NCBI GenBank assembly: GCA_012845835.1
Contig: JABAKD010000008.1
Location: 10,247,709 to 10,311,708, forward strand
Reading direction: 5' to 3'
Length of the DNA: 64,000 bases
Source: Undaria pinnatifida
Taxonomy: Eukaryota; Sar; Phaeophyceae; Laminariales; Alariaceae
The notes beneath the pieces were generated by a model. It made no database searches, was not told the DNA's origin, and saw only the letters and a list, made by a program, of their open reading frames with translations. Shown piece by piece: positions 12,101-21,280 of this stretch. A program made the position numbers and the translations under genes. Numbering within the stretch: the first letter of the stretch is position 1; every line of letters begins with the position of its first letter.

Positions 12101-15100
12101 TGGCGAGGGCGGAAGGGGAGGAGTTTCGAGAACGGTCGATCAAGGTGCGGATGCTGTCGAGCATGCGGGACTACCGCTCGTATGGGGCGCTTCGGCGGAC
12201 GGCGCTGATGGTTGTGGCGTACAATCATAAGCCGGAGAGGCTAAAGGAGCTGAGGGATGAGTTCGCGGAGTTTGATACGGTGAGGAGGGCTGGGCCGACC
12301 GGAAATGTGGAGCTGGGTGGGGTGGGGTGGGGTGGGGTGGTTGGCCTCTGGGCTTGCGGTTTGCGGGTATACATGTAGTTGTCCCAAGATTTTTCTGTTG
12401 TAGTATCGCTGTATTGACACGGCTTTTGTCGTCGTGCTTTGTCCCGATGCCCCTCCCATATCGTCCCGATCCCCCACCTCCACCTCCGATTTGCATGCCC
12501 AAACTTACGTCGCCGTCAGCAGACCCCCCCCTCTCCGCCCGCTACCCCAATTCAACCCCAGCCCTAACCCCCATACCAACTCAACCGCAACCCGGACCCT
12601 CCGCTTTTGTGCCTCAATGTTTTTATTTCTGTATTGCGAAAGAGCCCCCCTCTCCTCCTCCCAGCCCCAACCCCAATTCCGCCTGCGACCGTAGCAAACC
12701 CCAATCAACCCCAACCCCAACCCCCAGCCCCCAGCCCCAAACTCAGCTCCGACCCCATTACCGGACCCTCCGCTGTCATGGCTATGGCTCATTTGTTTTT
12801 TTCTGCTTTTTTTTTCTGTTTCTGTTTCGTTTTTTTGTTTTTTTCCAGGAGAGCAACGGTAAGATCAGCAGAAACGAGATGCAGGCGGCGCTTGCGCAGC
12901 GAGGGGTGGCTCACGAAGAAATCGAGGAGCTCTTCAAGAGCCTCGACCTGGTGAGGCGACTAAGATCGGTGCCGGCGGTTTCGCGCAAGTGCCCGCTCTC
13001 CCGCCCGTATTTTCCATTTTCGTTTGCTGTTTCCCATATTGCCCATCTGCCCTTCTAGCCTCCTTGTTACGCCTTTTTATGATCACGACCTAAGATCGGC
13101 CCAAGGAGATAATACTCGAGCTGTATACGAGGTGTGTGCTATGAGCTAGTGTATAAAGCCCACACACCGGGTGCCCAATGCAACTTGTTCGATTTCCAAC
13201 ATCGTGGAGTGCCTGGTCTAATGTTGCGGAGTGCCTGCTCGTGAAATGTTGTGGAGTCCCTGATCCAAATGCTTTTGTGTACCTCTCCGTCCCCGCGTGT
13301 GATCAGGACCGGAGCGGTGACATCCACTACCTGGAGTTCCTTGCCGCAACCATAGAAGCTGTCGGAGGCATGGAGGTAAGTGGTGTTTTTAGTTTAGTTT
13401 AGTTTTGTCTTTTGCTCATCCCTTCCAATATCTTCGCGCTTGGGCGGTGGGTGCTGGTGGGTGCGCGCGTGCACAGGGTTTAGTTTTTTTTTTTTTTGCA
13501 ATCGTCGCTTTTGCTCTCCAGCTCAAGTCGTAGAAGAGGTTTTGTCCTCAGCGACCTTCTGGACAAGCCGTGGTCGCAGGTGTCTCCCCCTCTCCCTCTT
13601 GGTGTTTTCTCCTTCATTTTTGTCGCGCTTATGGTTCAGCATTCCCACTTTTCAGCTATTTATGCTCGTCGTTTTTCATCGTTTTTCGCTAGATGGAGGC
13701 AGGTAGGTGGTGGGTGGACAGTCAAAATGCGTTTTGATGGGAGTGGGCGGTAGGCGATGGGTGCTGGGTGGGCGGGCACAGGGATGCCCCAAACGAGCTG
13801 CAGAGGCTTTTCGGCTTATACCAATACTTCGGAAGTATATAATAAAACACAATAATTTCAAGTTTACCTCCCTTTTATCTTTTCATCTGATATTTTTGTC
13901 GAGCTGCTTCAATTTGTGGATCCTTTAAATTACCTGGTTCCGTTGTGGATACGGCAAAGCAAGTTGTTTATGCTAGTTTCAAGGTTACGGTTGTGTTGTG
14001 GGGGCGGGCGGTGGCCGGTGGCTGGACGGGCACAATGTTAAACGGTTAGGGTGTGGGCTGGGTGGAGGTCGGCGGTGGGTGGTGGCTGGGGCGGGCACAA
14101 TGTTAGCCGTTAGGGTTTATAAGGTTTATGGAGACAGGTGGTGGGCGGTGGGTGCTGAGTGGGTGGGCACAAGGCTATAACATTGGCGTTTATGGAGGTG
14201 GGTGGTGGGCGGTGGCTGCACAAGTTAGAGTAACGACTGGGGTTATGGAGGTAAGTGGTGGGAGATGTCTGGTGGGTGGGTCGGCGGGCGGGCCCCGGTT
14301 GGGTCTAGGGTTAGGGATATGGAGGTGGGTGGAGGCCGGTGCGTGGTGACTGGGCGGGAGCAACGTTTATGGGTTTTTTTCCATTTGGCGATTTTGTTTG
14401 GTCTTGGTTTTGATGGGTAGGTTGCCGGGCCGGCGAGGGGCCCGTGGGTTGACGCCGACGATGTGAGGGGCCCGTGTACTTTTGGAAACGTACCGACCGA
14501 CTGACTGATCGACCGACCGACATGTGCCATCGACCGACATACCGACCGAAACACTGACCGACCGACACGCTGTTTGATGGAGTGGCACTGGCTGACTGAC
14601 TGACCACCTGACCGGCCGTGTGATTGACTAAACTTTTGAAACGCTGGTTTTTCTCCCCGTCTCCCCCCCTCCCCTTTTATCGATGCGTTAACTGGGCGAC
14701 AGGAGGATCGACTCCGACTTGCGTTTGAACGCCTCGACACCGACGAAAGCGGATTCATTACCGTCGCAAACTTGAAGGAGATTGTGGGTCCCAGCTACGA
14801 CGACGAGGCTATCCGGAAGACGCTAGAGGTATGATGCGTAAGGCGATGAAACGGGAAGGAGCTAACCCTACGGCGTTTGTGCTCTTAGCTTAGTGTGTTT
14901 CCCGACTATCTCTCTCCTTGTATATCTACCTGATTTGTGTGTCTGTTTCGTACCAGGTATGTCCGTTTTGTTTTTGTCTGTCCGCTTGTTTTGTCGTGTG
15001 TGTACCAGGTATGTCTCTCTTGCTTTTTTTCTGTTCGTATTTCAGTCGGTACGAGGGCGTGTCGGTTTGTCTGTTTTTTCGGGCGGTGTGATTGTCGGTC

Positions 15101-15926
15101 TTGCCTGTCTTGTCTGCCTGCCTGCCTGCCTGTCTGTCTGTCTATGTCTGTCTGTGTCTATTTGTCTTTCTGTCTATCTGTCTGTGCCTGTGTGCGTGTG
15201 TGCCTGTGTGCCTGTCTGCTTGTTAGTATATTTGTATATCTGTCTGTATTCCTGTCTGTCGGTCTGTGTACCTGACTGCTTGCTGTCTGTATTCCTGTAC
15301 CTTCGTCTTTTTGTGTATATGTCTATCTACCTGCCTGTCTGTCTACCTGTCTGTCTACTTGTCTGCCTACCTGTCTGCCTGTCTTTCTACCTAGTCTATC
15401 TGTCCATGTCTTCTCTGCTCTTATGTTCGTATGTCGCTCTCGTATGCCCGTCGTCACCTCCTGTCGGTCGAGTCCAGCAACTTCACCGGTACTGCAACCA
15501 CTACTGCTGTAGTCTCCTCACCGGTAACATGACGGAGGTCACGCTGCTGCCCACCATAGCTATTAGCCAATATTCTTTTTATGTAACACACTGCTCGGTA
15601 GTGGTGATGCCGTTTCGGACATTTTAGGCTCAACACCCTGGCACCGTTTTTTTTATGAAATTATCATAAACGACAGCCGTCGACGTAAAGCACACTACTT
15701 AAAACCCCTCGACACCACTTCTGCCCCTATATATATATATATGTTTCATACGCCAATCCCGCTCGTTGGCCTGTCCTCACGCCCTCCCTCGTCCGTGCTA
15801 TCGAACACCGCAACGCAGGAGGCGGACGCTGGGAAAGACGGGCGGGTAGGGTGGGATGAGTTCCTCCTGCTCATGCGCGATAGGAGCGGTGTAAACACCG
15901 TGATGGCGGCAGGATTGAAGGTTTGA
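2380..15926 (+). CDS. Calcium-dependent protein kinase (CDPK), 10 exons recognised, 5' end missing
   Basis: Ser/Thr kinase fused to a C-terminal calmodulin-like domain; family members phosphorylate targets when Ca2+ binds their EF-hands and releases an autoinhibitory junction. Ten exons join in phase: 2380-2456, 6323-6510, 8033-8190, 9063-9176, 10087-10226, 11706-12279, 12849-12950, 13307-13375, 14703-14828 and 15819-15926 (stop TGA), 551 codons in all. Kinase landmarks in order are the P-loop, FACKTF (ATP-binding Lys), HRDLKFEN, IDFGMS, MAPEV and DLWSVG. A low-complexity Gly/Ser/Ala linker, a junction segment (RTALMVVAYN) and four EF-hands follow. Oddities: the second P-loop Gly is Ala (GTAAMG), and EF3 has Asn in place of the position-12 Glu. 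The exon encoding the N-terminus, with the start codon, was not found between 1 and 2379 and could lie outside the window. Family assignment is very secure; individual splice sites are inferred. Confidence 0.9.
3516..4402. mobile_element. 887-bp element with ~80-bp terminal inverted repeats
   Basis: The left arm, AAATCGACACACGATGCG through CCGCCGGAGGATA (3516-3595), is mirrored by 4319-4402 with few changes apart from the length of an A/T run. The interior holds poly-A, a CCCGCCxxC minisatellite (4070-4145) and no credible coding sequence. It lies in the first recognised CDPK intron. No clear target duplication is visible. Confidence 0.75.
4936..5225. repeat. Degenerate tandem repeat, ~85-120 bp
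   Basis: GGTATACCTCTTTTTGGCTAA-like segments followed by TGCACACCGGGTCTGGACGC and GTGCTCGTACGAT recur about four times. A related GGTATACC...GAGCTC sequence is found inverted at about 41260-41300. Confidence 0.75.
5955..6045 (+). pseudogene. Decayed copy of CDPK exon 2
   Basis: The stretch from GCGAAACCTTCATGGTTAG to CCGGAATGACATGAC repeats the start of exon 2 (6330-6415) with an insertion of about eight bases and a TGA. It lacks an acceptor directly in front. It lies in the intron before exon 2, about 370 bp upstream, and cannot encode the kinase segment. Confidence 0.75.
6323..6510 (+). CDS. CDPK exon 2: N-lobe with catalytic Lys
   Basis: Acceptor CTACAG at 6317-6322 and donor GAG|GTGAGT at 6511. 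It encodes the VAIK-type lysine (FACKTF), the helix-C Glu region (LRNEIDLLRSLDHPN) and the hinge (LHLVMELCTGG). It begins with one base completing the split Met codon and ends one base into the next codon. A degenerate copy lies about 370 bp upstream (5955-6045). Confidence 0.9.
6545..6900. repeat. Imperfect (CAG)n microsatellite in CDPK intron 2
   Basis: CAGCAG runs broken by TCGTAGTAG give long Ser-, Ala-, Gln- and Leu-rich frames on both strands, none with gene-like features. A smaller similar patch is at 7660-7910. Confidence 0.9.
7342..7627. mobile_element. MITE-like element, copy in CDPK intron 2
   Basis: The ends ACGCGTGCTACGATGGAGG and (inverted) GACGCGTCCTACGATGGAGG form terminal inverted repeats around about 286 bp. 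Internal landmarks are GGAGCTTAAGAC, AAGTAATTTTGTCCC and GAGCCCCGTCATTCAGAAAA. A full-length relative in opposite orientation is at 57594-57856. Confidence 0.7.
8033..8190 (+). CDS. CDPK exon 3: catalytic loop
   Basis: The acceptor is AAAAAG at 8027-8032 after a pyrimidine-rich (GTCC) repeat; the donor is AAG|GTCAGG at 8191. It encodes LNARSYTEPQAAEVVKQ and then HRDLKFENIL, the HRD catalytic loop, with Phe where most CDPKs have Pro. Joined to exon 2 it gives CTGGDLNARSYTEP, close to the GGDL type of linker rather than GGELFDR. A later AG at 8055-8056 also keeps frame but would delete the D-helix linker, so the upstream site is preferred. Confidence 0.85.
8515..9085 (+). repeat. Three tandem copies of a ~237-bp unit that includes the edge of CDPK exon 4
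   Basis: The units share a TCGCTSYYGYTGTTGCTCG-like core, a CGAACG...CGAAACCC segment and the sequence ATCGMCTTCGGCATSTC. The TTCGGC landmark falls at 8595, 8832 and 9072 (spacing 237 and 240). Only the third copy continues into exon 4; the first two have lost the AG acceptor or the coding continuation. Confidence 0.85.
9063..9176 (+). CDS. CDPK exon 4: DFG to APE activation segment
   Basis: Acceptor CTTAG at 9058-9062, donor CAG|GTACCC at 9177; 38 codons, phase 0 at both ends. It contains LIDFGMS (Mg2+-binding Asp) and GTVYTMAPEVL (P+1 loop and APE). Its first bases are repeated in degenerate form at about 8590 and 8827 within an intronic tandem repeat. Confidence 0.92.
9395..9500. repeat. 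(GATCTATAT)n-type repeat
   Basis: About ten short units of GATCTATAT and variants lie in CDPK intron 4. A similar GATCATCTAC motif recurs at 41565-42005. Confidence 0.8.
10087..10226 (+). CDS. CDPK exon 5: helix F and G region
   Basis: Acceptor GACAG ending at 10086 and donor AAG|GTGACC at 10227. It encodes ADLWSVGCITFHLISGQPPF, the conserved DxWSxG helix-F start, and runs to STVS, ending two bases into a Ser codon. A poly-C tract follows the donor closely (10254-10277). Confidence 0.9.
11706..12279 (+). CDS. CDPK exon 6: C-lobe end, linker, autoinhibitory junction, start of EF1
   Basis: The acceptor AAAAG ends at 11705 (weak pyrimidine tract but right phase, giving VSSEAKAF); the donor is ACG|GTGAGG at 12280. 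It encodes EAKAFVYNLLKFDPRRRW and SPWLKRF, which close the kinase fold, then about 100 residues rich in Gly, Ser and Ala, then a junction helix with RRTALMVVAYN, and DEFAEFDT, the first two residues of EF-hand 1. The linker is longer and more G+C-rich than usual for CDPKs. Confidence 0.88.
12849..12950 (+). CDS. CDPK exon 7: EF-hand 1 and start of EF-hand 2
   Basis: Acceptor TTTTCCAG ending at 12848, donor CTG|GTGAGG at 12951; 34 codons, phase 0. EF1 reads DT|ESNGKISRNE across the exon 6/7 junction, with canonical ligands D1, E3, N5 and E12 and Gly6. The exon ends in SLDL, the first residues of EF2. Confidence 0.92.
13307..13375 (+). CDS. CDPK exon 8: rest of EF-hand 2
   Basis: Acceptor GATCAG ending at 13306, donor GAG|GTAAGT at 13376; 23 codons. 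EF2 is DL|DRSGDIHYLE across the junction, with a full set of canonical ligands, followed by FLAATIEA, the usual segment after EF2. Confidence 0.93.
13555..13690. repeat. Dispersed repeat, copy 2 (CDPK intron)
   Basis: GACAAGCCGTGGTCGCAGGT through GTCGTTTTTCATCG matches the repeat at 230-370. It lies between CDPK exons 8 and 9. Confidence 0.7.
13985..14360. repeat. G-rich degenerate minisatellite
   Basis: Repeats of GGTGGGCGGTGGGTGCTG and GGCACAAxGTTA in CDPK intron 8. Not coding. Confidence 0.7.
14480..15420. repeat. Tetranucleotide CCGA/CTGT-type repeats around CDPK exon 9
   Basis: GACCGACC runs (14490-14610) precede exon 9, and (CTGT)n/(CCTG)n follow it (14930-15400). The Cys/Leu/Val-rich frame at 14893-15627 is a translation of this repeat. 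Confidence 0.8.
14703..14828 (+). CDS. CDPK exon 9: EF-hand 3
   Basis: Acceptor GACAG ending at 14702, donor GAG|GTATGA at 14829; 42 codons. The loop DTDESGFITVAN has Asn at position 12 in place of the bidentate Glu, so Ca2+ affinity or specificity at this site may be lowered (inference). Confidence 0.92.
15819..15926 (+). CDS. CDPK exon 10: EF-hand 4 and stop
   Basis: Acceptor AACGCAG ending at 15818. EF4 loop DAGKDGRVGWDE keeps D1, D5, G6 and E12, with Gly at position 3. A 20-residue tail and TGA at 15924-15926 end the gene. No clear polyadenylation signal was identified. Confidence 0.92.
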   Translation, partial: EADAGKDGRVGWDEFLLLMRDRSGVNTVMAAGLKV

Positions 15927-16209
15927 TCATGTTGTGCGGAGTGGAGAACCTTAACTCCGCGCGCAAGGGGAATGATTGCTACGTGGGGTGCTTTTGGTAA
16001 GGCATCCACGAGGTAGTTTCATAGAATCCCCGCTGCTGTCTCTGGAAATAGTCACACAAGAAAATAACTAAATTTAGTCGAAGCTGTCACCGAATATGCG
16101 AGAAAGTACGCACAAGTTTGGAAGTCCGCGTCACAAGTGGTTCTGAGCAGGATGCAGCTCACCCTTCATGCGACTCGCCGAACACCTCACGGCGCTTCGC
16201 GCTTGGTGC

Positions 16210-16320
16210 ACACGATGTCTGCCTGGTCGGTGGAAACCCGACGTGCTCCGTCCCGGCATTGCAGGAATGCGAGGGTGTATGGTCTTAAGACTGCGGCTTT
16301 GCGTGAAATCAATAGACCCC
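16210..16320. repeat. Dispersed repeat shared with 37450-37560
   Basis: CTGCCTGGTCGGTGGAAACC and TCCCGGCATTGCAGGAATGC, GAGGGTGTATGG have counterparts in order at 37457-37525. Confidence 0.75.
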
Positions 16321-17547
16321 CCTCCCACTACTGGTTGGCCTGCGTAAGGTGCTGTTGGTAGCCGGTATGAGCTTTTTGAATGTGTGCTGTATTCGTTGCG
16401 TCGAAAATTGGAACTTTCGTTTAGCCAAACCACAACCAAATGAGAAGGGTTAGTTTTCTTTCTCAGCAAAAAGGTTTTGGTAGAGAGGCGAGCACAGCCT
16501 GCGCACACCGGATTCCGCTTCTACTGGCGACTTTGGGTAGAAATAATCGATTTAATGCTTACGTCGCTGCCCGCCCCCCCCGCACCGCCGCTCATATCTA
16601 CTACGCGTCTACCACTACCACCACCACCGCGACCACCACTACTACCACGACCAACACGACAACTACCACCACCACCACCGCCACTACTACCACCACCAAC
16701 ACCACCAACACCACCACCACCACTACCACCACCCCCACAATCACACCCCTCTCCCACCACCCCGCTCCCTCCCCCTTATCTCCCCTCCCTCCCGATCTTT
16801 TCTCTTATTTTCTTCTCTGCTTTCCTTTGCTCTTCCTAAATGGCAGGCGACTTGCTGAGATATAGTAAGATATAGTACGGGGCGATCGGGGCGGGGGGGG
16901 AAGGGTTATGACAGCCGCGCCTCTTTCGCCCCGAGGAGGAACGAGCGCCTACCTGAGCCGTGAACACCGTCGGACTCTCTAGTCTGGGAGGACCGCAACA
17001 TCGCTTTCATGTAGCAGACGCTACTCTGGATGAAAATGTTAGGACCGTTGGGGTATACATATGACGATCATAAGGTGCTTACATTTCCGCCCAAGAGTAG
17101 CGTGCGAAACGCGTCTTGAATAGAACCGCTAGATGCGGAGCGGCAGCGGCAGCAGCAGCAAGAGGGGTAGGAAGAGCAGCAGCAGCAGGAGCAGCAGGAG
17201 CAGGAGCAGCAGTAGCAGCAGCAGCAGCAATGGCAGGAGCAGCAGTAACAGCAGCAGGAGCAGCAGTACAGCAGCAGCAGGAGCAACAGTAATAACAGTA
17301 GCAGCAGGAGCGGCAGGAACAGCAATAGCGGCGACAGCGATGTCGACCTCGGCGACGGCGAGCGAGGCTGTCAATTACAATACGCAGGACCGCTGCTAAG
17401 AAGCGGGCACTAAAGAAAGACCGTCTTGATATTTTACCGGAAGATGATCAATTCGGCAGTCGATATTTTGGCAGTAGTGTGGAACGCGCCCATGTTCAAC
17501 TAAGAAATCTAGCCTGGACCAGTTCTGCTGGTTGTTGCAATAGGGAC

Positions 17548-17760
17548 ACATCAGTAGTGCCGGTTGCCGCAGTAGTGCCGGTTGCCGCAGTAGTGCCGGT
17601 TGCCGCAGTAGTGCCGGTCGTCGCTATTGTGCCGATTGCCGCAGTAGTGCCGGTTGCCGCAGTAGTGCCGGTTTCCGCTATAGTGCCGGCTGCCGCAGTA
17701 GTGCCGGCTGCCGCAGTAGTGCCGGTTGCCGCAGCAGTGCCGGTAAAGCCGCTTGGCACA
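17548..17760. repeat. 18-bp minisatellite, about 11 copies
   Basis: The unit GTAGTGCCGGTTGCCGCA has few substitutions. Its length, a multiple of three, keeps frames open on both strands (VPVAAV on plus). Confidence 0.9.
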
Positions 17761-18099
17761 GGTGGTAATAACCTGTTATCGCAGTGTGAGGCGCAGTGCC
17801 GGTTGCCGCTATAGGGCATTTTTTTTTTGTGGCTGGCACATACCGGCACTATTGAAGGGCCCTTACTCCAGTTTCAGATACGAAATCCAGGTTAGCGAAG
17901 TTTTCTTGTTTCCTAGTAGTTGTCCTGTAGTGTTCTCTAAGGCCGATTGCCGTTGGCATATGGTTGGACGCGAATATCTGTCGGAGCGTGGTTTGACTGT
18001 GGTCTCTGCTACCTCCGTACAAGCCCCCCCGCGGGCGCAGCTGCAATGCAGTAGCATCTACCTTTTTGGGGGACGCGGAACGGTGAGGGCTGCCGCGGA

Positions 18100-18560
18100 C
18101 ACCGGTTGTGCATTGCGATGGTTGTGCAATGGTTGTGCGTGGCTGTGCATGGGTTTTGGCCAGAGCTGTGGCGCGGTTGTGTGATCATTGCGCAATGCTT
18201 GTGGCAGGTTATGTGCAGTTACTGTGCGAAGGTTGTGCGATGTTGGTGCAATGACAGTGCAAAGGTTGCGCAGTGGTTGTGCGTCGGGTATGCCAAGGGT
18301 TTCGCGACAGTTGTGGCATGGCTGAGCATGTGATTGTGCAATGATTGTTCAGTCATTGGGCAAACGATGTGCGATGGTTGTGCAAGAGTTGTTTAGAGTT
18401 TTTCGCGAGGGTTGTGGCAAATGGTCTTATGGTGGTGCGATGGCTGATGTACAATGGCAGTGCAGCGGTAGTTGCGGGGTTTCGCAAGAGTTGTGGAATG
18501 GGTGTGGAAAGGTTGTGCAATATTACGCTCAACGGTTGTGTAAGGGTTGTGCATAAATGA
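18100..18560. repeat. Degenerate GTTGTGC repeat
   Basis: Many copies of GGTTGTGCAATG-like units of variable length. Confidence 0.8.
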
Positions 18561-19914
18561 CGGCCAAGGCTTTGCGCTCCTCCAGCCAATTTTAGCCTCG
18601 CTCGCGCTGAGGATGTAATGAAGGGATGGAAGTGGGGGGGGTTCGTGGAGTTCTTGTGGGGTCCGGGTGACGATGGCTTCGCTCTCGAGTGTGTATGTAT
18701 GTGTACAAAGGTGCTACTGAAGTGTCGGGTGGGTGGGCAGGGCAAAGGGCTGAGAACGGGAGGGTAGGGTAGGACTGAACCGTGAAGGGGTCGGGGGGGG
18801 TGGGGGGTGGAGGGTGGGGGGTGGGGAAGGGGGTGTTCGTCGTAATGGCGTGTCTTCTCTTTGATGTCGTGGGAAGCTTGATCGGGGTTCGCTGGTGAGA
18901 TAAAATGGAAGCCGTGTGCCGGCTAGGTAGTCGTTTTGGTTTATTTTATGTCTTTGTTTTTCTTGTTTTGTTTTGTTTTGCTCTGCTCTACTCTGCTCTT
19001 TTTTTAGTTCTATGCTTTTGCCCGTTTCGGTTGATGTGTACGCGGGAGCCGGGCTCGAGGCGTTTTCGTGGGTATCGGGCGAGCTCGATTGAACGGTTAG
19101 AAGCTTATGCTTCTTTAGTTGATTGTAGCGCAGTTTTGTTTTTCGTATTGGTTATTTTTTTTGTATTAGTTCTTTTTTTCGTTGTTTTCGTCGTTGTTGG
19201 ATTTACTTCGCAGATATGCACGTTTTTTGTATGGTACGCTTTGTTCGTTTTATCCACCCCGCACTGTGGCCGAGTGCGCAAAGAAAGAAAAGGGTATACC
19301 GAGGAAACACAACACAGAAAATATCCCAAGTTGACATTGGGCCGTGCACGTTTTAGTGATGGTTTTTGTTTTTGCGCGCGCACGTGCGTACGTCGGGTTT
19401 GGAGCAGGCGAAGAAAACACGTGCCTGTGGGTTCCCTCTTGAAATTATGTTACTTTATACATATATATGTTTAAAGAGCGGACGGGACAGGCTTACCTCT
19501 CTTGAAGAATCGGCGGCCCCGCGGGTGGGTGGTTTAGGAGGAGAGATGGACCGGCGGTTTCTGTCTGCCGCTGACAAAGAGAGAGACAAGAGACAAGAGA
19601 GAGACGGGGGAGGGGTTGGGGGGGGGGGGGGGGTACTCACTTGTTGCTTGCCCTAGGCAGTTGACCATTGGCCACGCATCCCTTTCGAGACGGGGCGTGG
19701 GATGGGGGGGGGTAGGGTAAATAGAGAGAGAGAAAGAGAAAGAATCGTCGCTTGTTCGTCTTCTTTGCGTGAGAGAAAGGGGGAGAGAGAGGAAGAGTAC
19801 GGGAGAAAAACTGTTACTGTTGCGTTTTTTTTGCCATGGTTGTTCGGGTTCGTGTTTTTGGCTGCTGCCTGTCTTCCGCTTGGAAATTTATGAGCGATAC
19901 GCAGCGCAATGCGA

Positions 19915-20095
19915 CAGCTGCCACGGGGTAGCTGTTCTCACGCGTCAAAGCGCGGGGGGGGCTACACTCGTTGGGGTGGAGACGAAGGGGTGCGGTTGTT
20001 AGCGGTTGCCACGGGGTAGCTGTTCTCACGCGTCAAAGCGGGGGGGGGCTACACTCGTTGGGGTGGAGACGAAGGGGTGCGGTTGTTAGCGGTTG
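19915..20095. repeat. Tandem duplication, ~90 bp x 2
   Basis: TGCCACGGGGTAGCTGTTCT through GGTGCGGTTGTTAGCGGTTG occurs twice, differing mainly by one CG after CAAAGCG. Confidence 0.9.
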
Positions 20096-21129
20096 AGGCG
20101 TCGGTGTTTGCCGGCCGCACGTGAACGATTTTGTACGCCTGGTTTTTGCTGTCGCTCTCGGCCGCTTTAAGGCCTGTTGCCAAAGGTACGCCTTTCACCC
20201 GTCGGCGGCCCGAACTGCCTACCGGCCTGCCTGCCTACCCGACTGCCTGCCTGCCTTTCCGGCGTGTTTTCTCACAAACGGGTGTGCGGCGCGTTGTTGA
20301 TTGGTATGCTTTATTGTCACAAAAACCCTCGGCGACACTGTTGGCGGAGTTGCCGAACACAATTGAGAAGAGAGGTTGGGAAGGCGCTTTGGTCAGCTGG
20401 CCTGGCCTGGCCTGGCCTGGCCTGGCCTGAATCCGTGTAGAATTTCATCCACGTTTTTGGGGCCGATTTACTTGGAACTAGTGTATGGAGTCATATTTGC
20501 AGTGGTAGAACGGTTGGTAAGAACACGTGGTGGTATTAAATACTAAGCTACTGCTATTAATAATAGTGCCGTCTGCTGTTAGTTGCGGTCGTCCCCTTCA
20601 GTAGCGGTCGTTGCCTTGTATTGGCGTCGTTGTCGGTGGCTCGCCGCGCCCGATGTGCGGCCAGCCCCCTTGCAACTATTCCCAGTTGGTTGGTTGGTTG
20701 GTCCGTCGATCTTTGTGTCAGGCGGTCGGCATGTCGGTCGGCCGGTCGGTCGATGGTAGTAATCCTTCAGTAGTGGCACGGTATGGGGCGCGTTGATTGC
20801 CGTGTTTTTGCGGTCTTGCTCCTCGCTTTTACTTTTGTTTCCTTTAAGTCGACCCCCCCCCCCCCCCCTCCCCCCCCCGCGCCTGTGCCCCCGCCCCCGG
20901 CGACATGTGCGTGTTGTGTCTCCTTCTCTCTTCTCTCCTTGTCTCTTCCGTGTGGTCGGTCGGTTGGTCGGTCAGTTGGGTGGTTAGCTGGTTGGGTGGC
21001 GGCTTAGTTGGTTGTTGGATCGGTGGTTGAGTGGTTGGTGGTACCTGGTAGAGTTGGTTTGTTTTACGGGTAGATCAGGTGGGCATGTACCGGCACGCCA
21101 AGGAAGGAAAGAAGGATGCATGAATGTGT

Positions 21130-21280
21130 CTTGCGTTTTGAGGCGCAGCTTATCATGCCCGTACGATGCCTGAGCTGATTAGGGTCGTATTCTCGCACCG
21201 CGTCTGGCTGCTGTGCGCAGCTTCTCATTCCCGTACAATGCCTGATCTGATTAGGATCGTATTCTCATTCCGCGTCTGGT
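21130..21280. repeat. Tandem duplication, ~72 bp x 2
   Basis: GCGCAGCTTATCATGCCCGT and GCGCAGCTTCTCATTCCCGT head two copies that end CCGCGTCTGG. Confidence 0.85.

Noticed and set aside
11349-12164. 271-codon minus-strand frame
   Set aside because: It is antisense to CDPK exon 6 and is open because of the G+C-rich linker; it has no domain.
14893-15627. 244-codon Cys/Leu/Val-rich plus frame
   Set aside because: It is a translation of CTGT/CCTG tetranucleotide repeats between CDPK exons 9 and 10.
16440-16865. Thr/Pro-rich frames
   Set aside because: Translation of an (ACC)n repeat.
18905-19474. 189-codon hydrophobic plus frame
   Set aside because: T-rich sequence gives Phe/Val/Leu runs; no splice signals, motif or conserved pattern.
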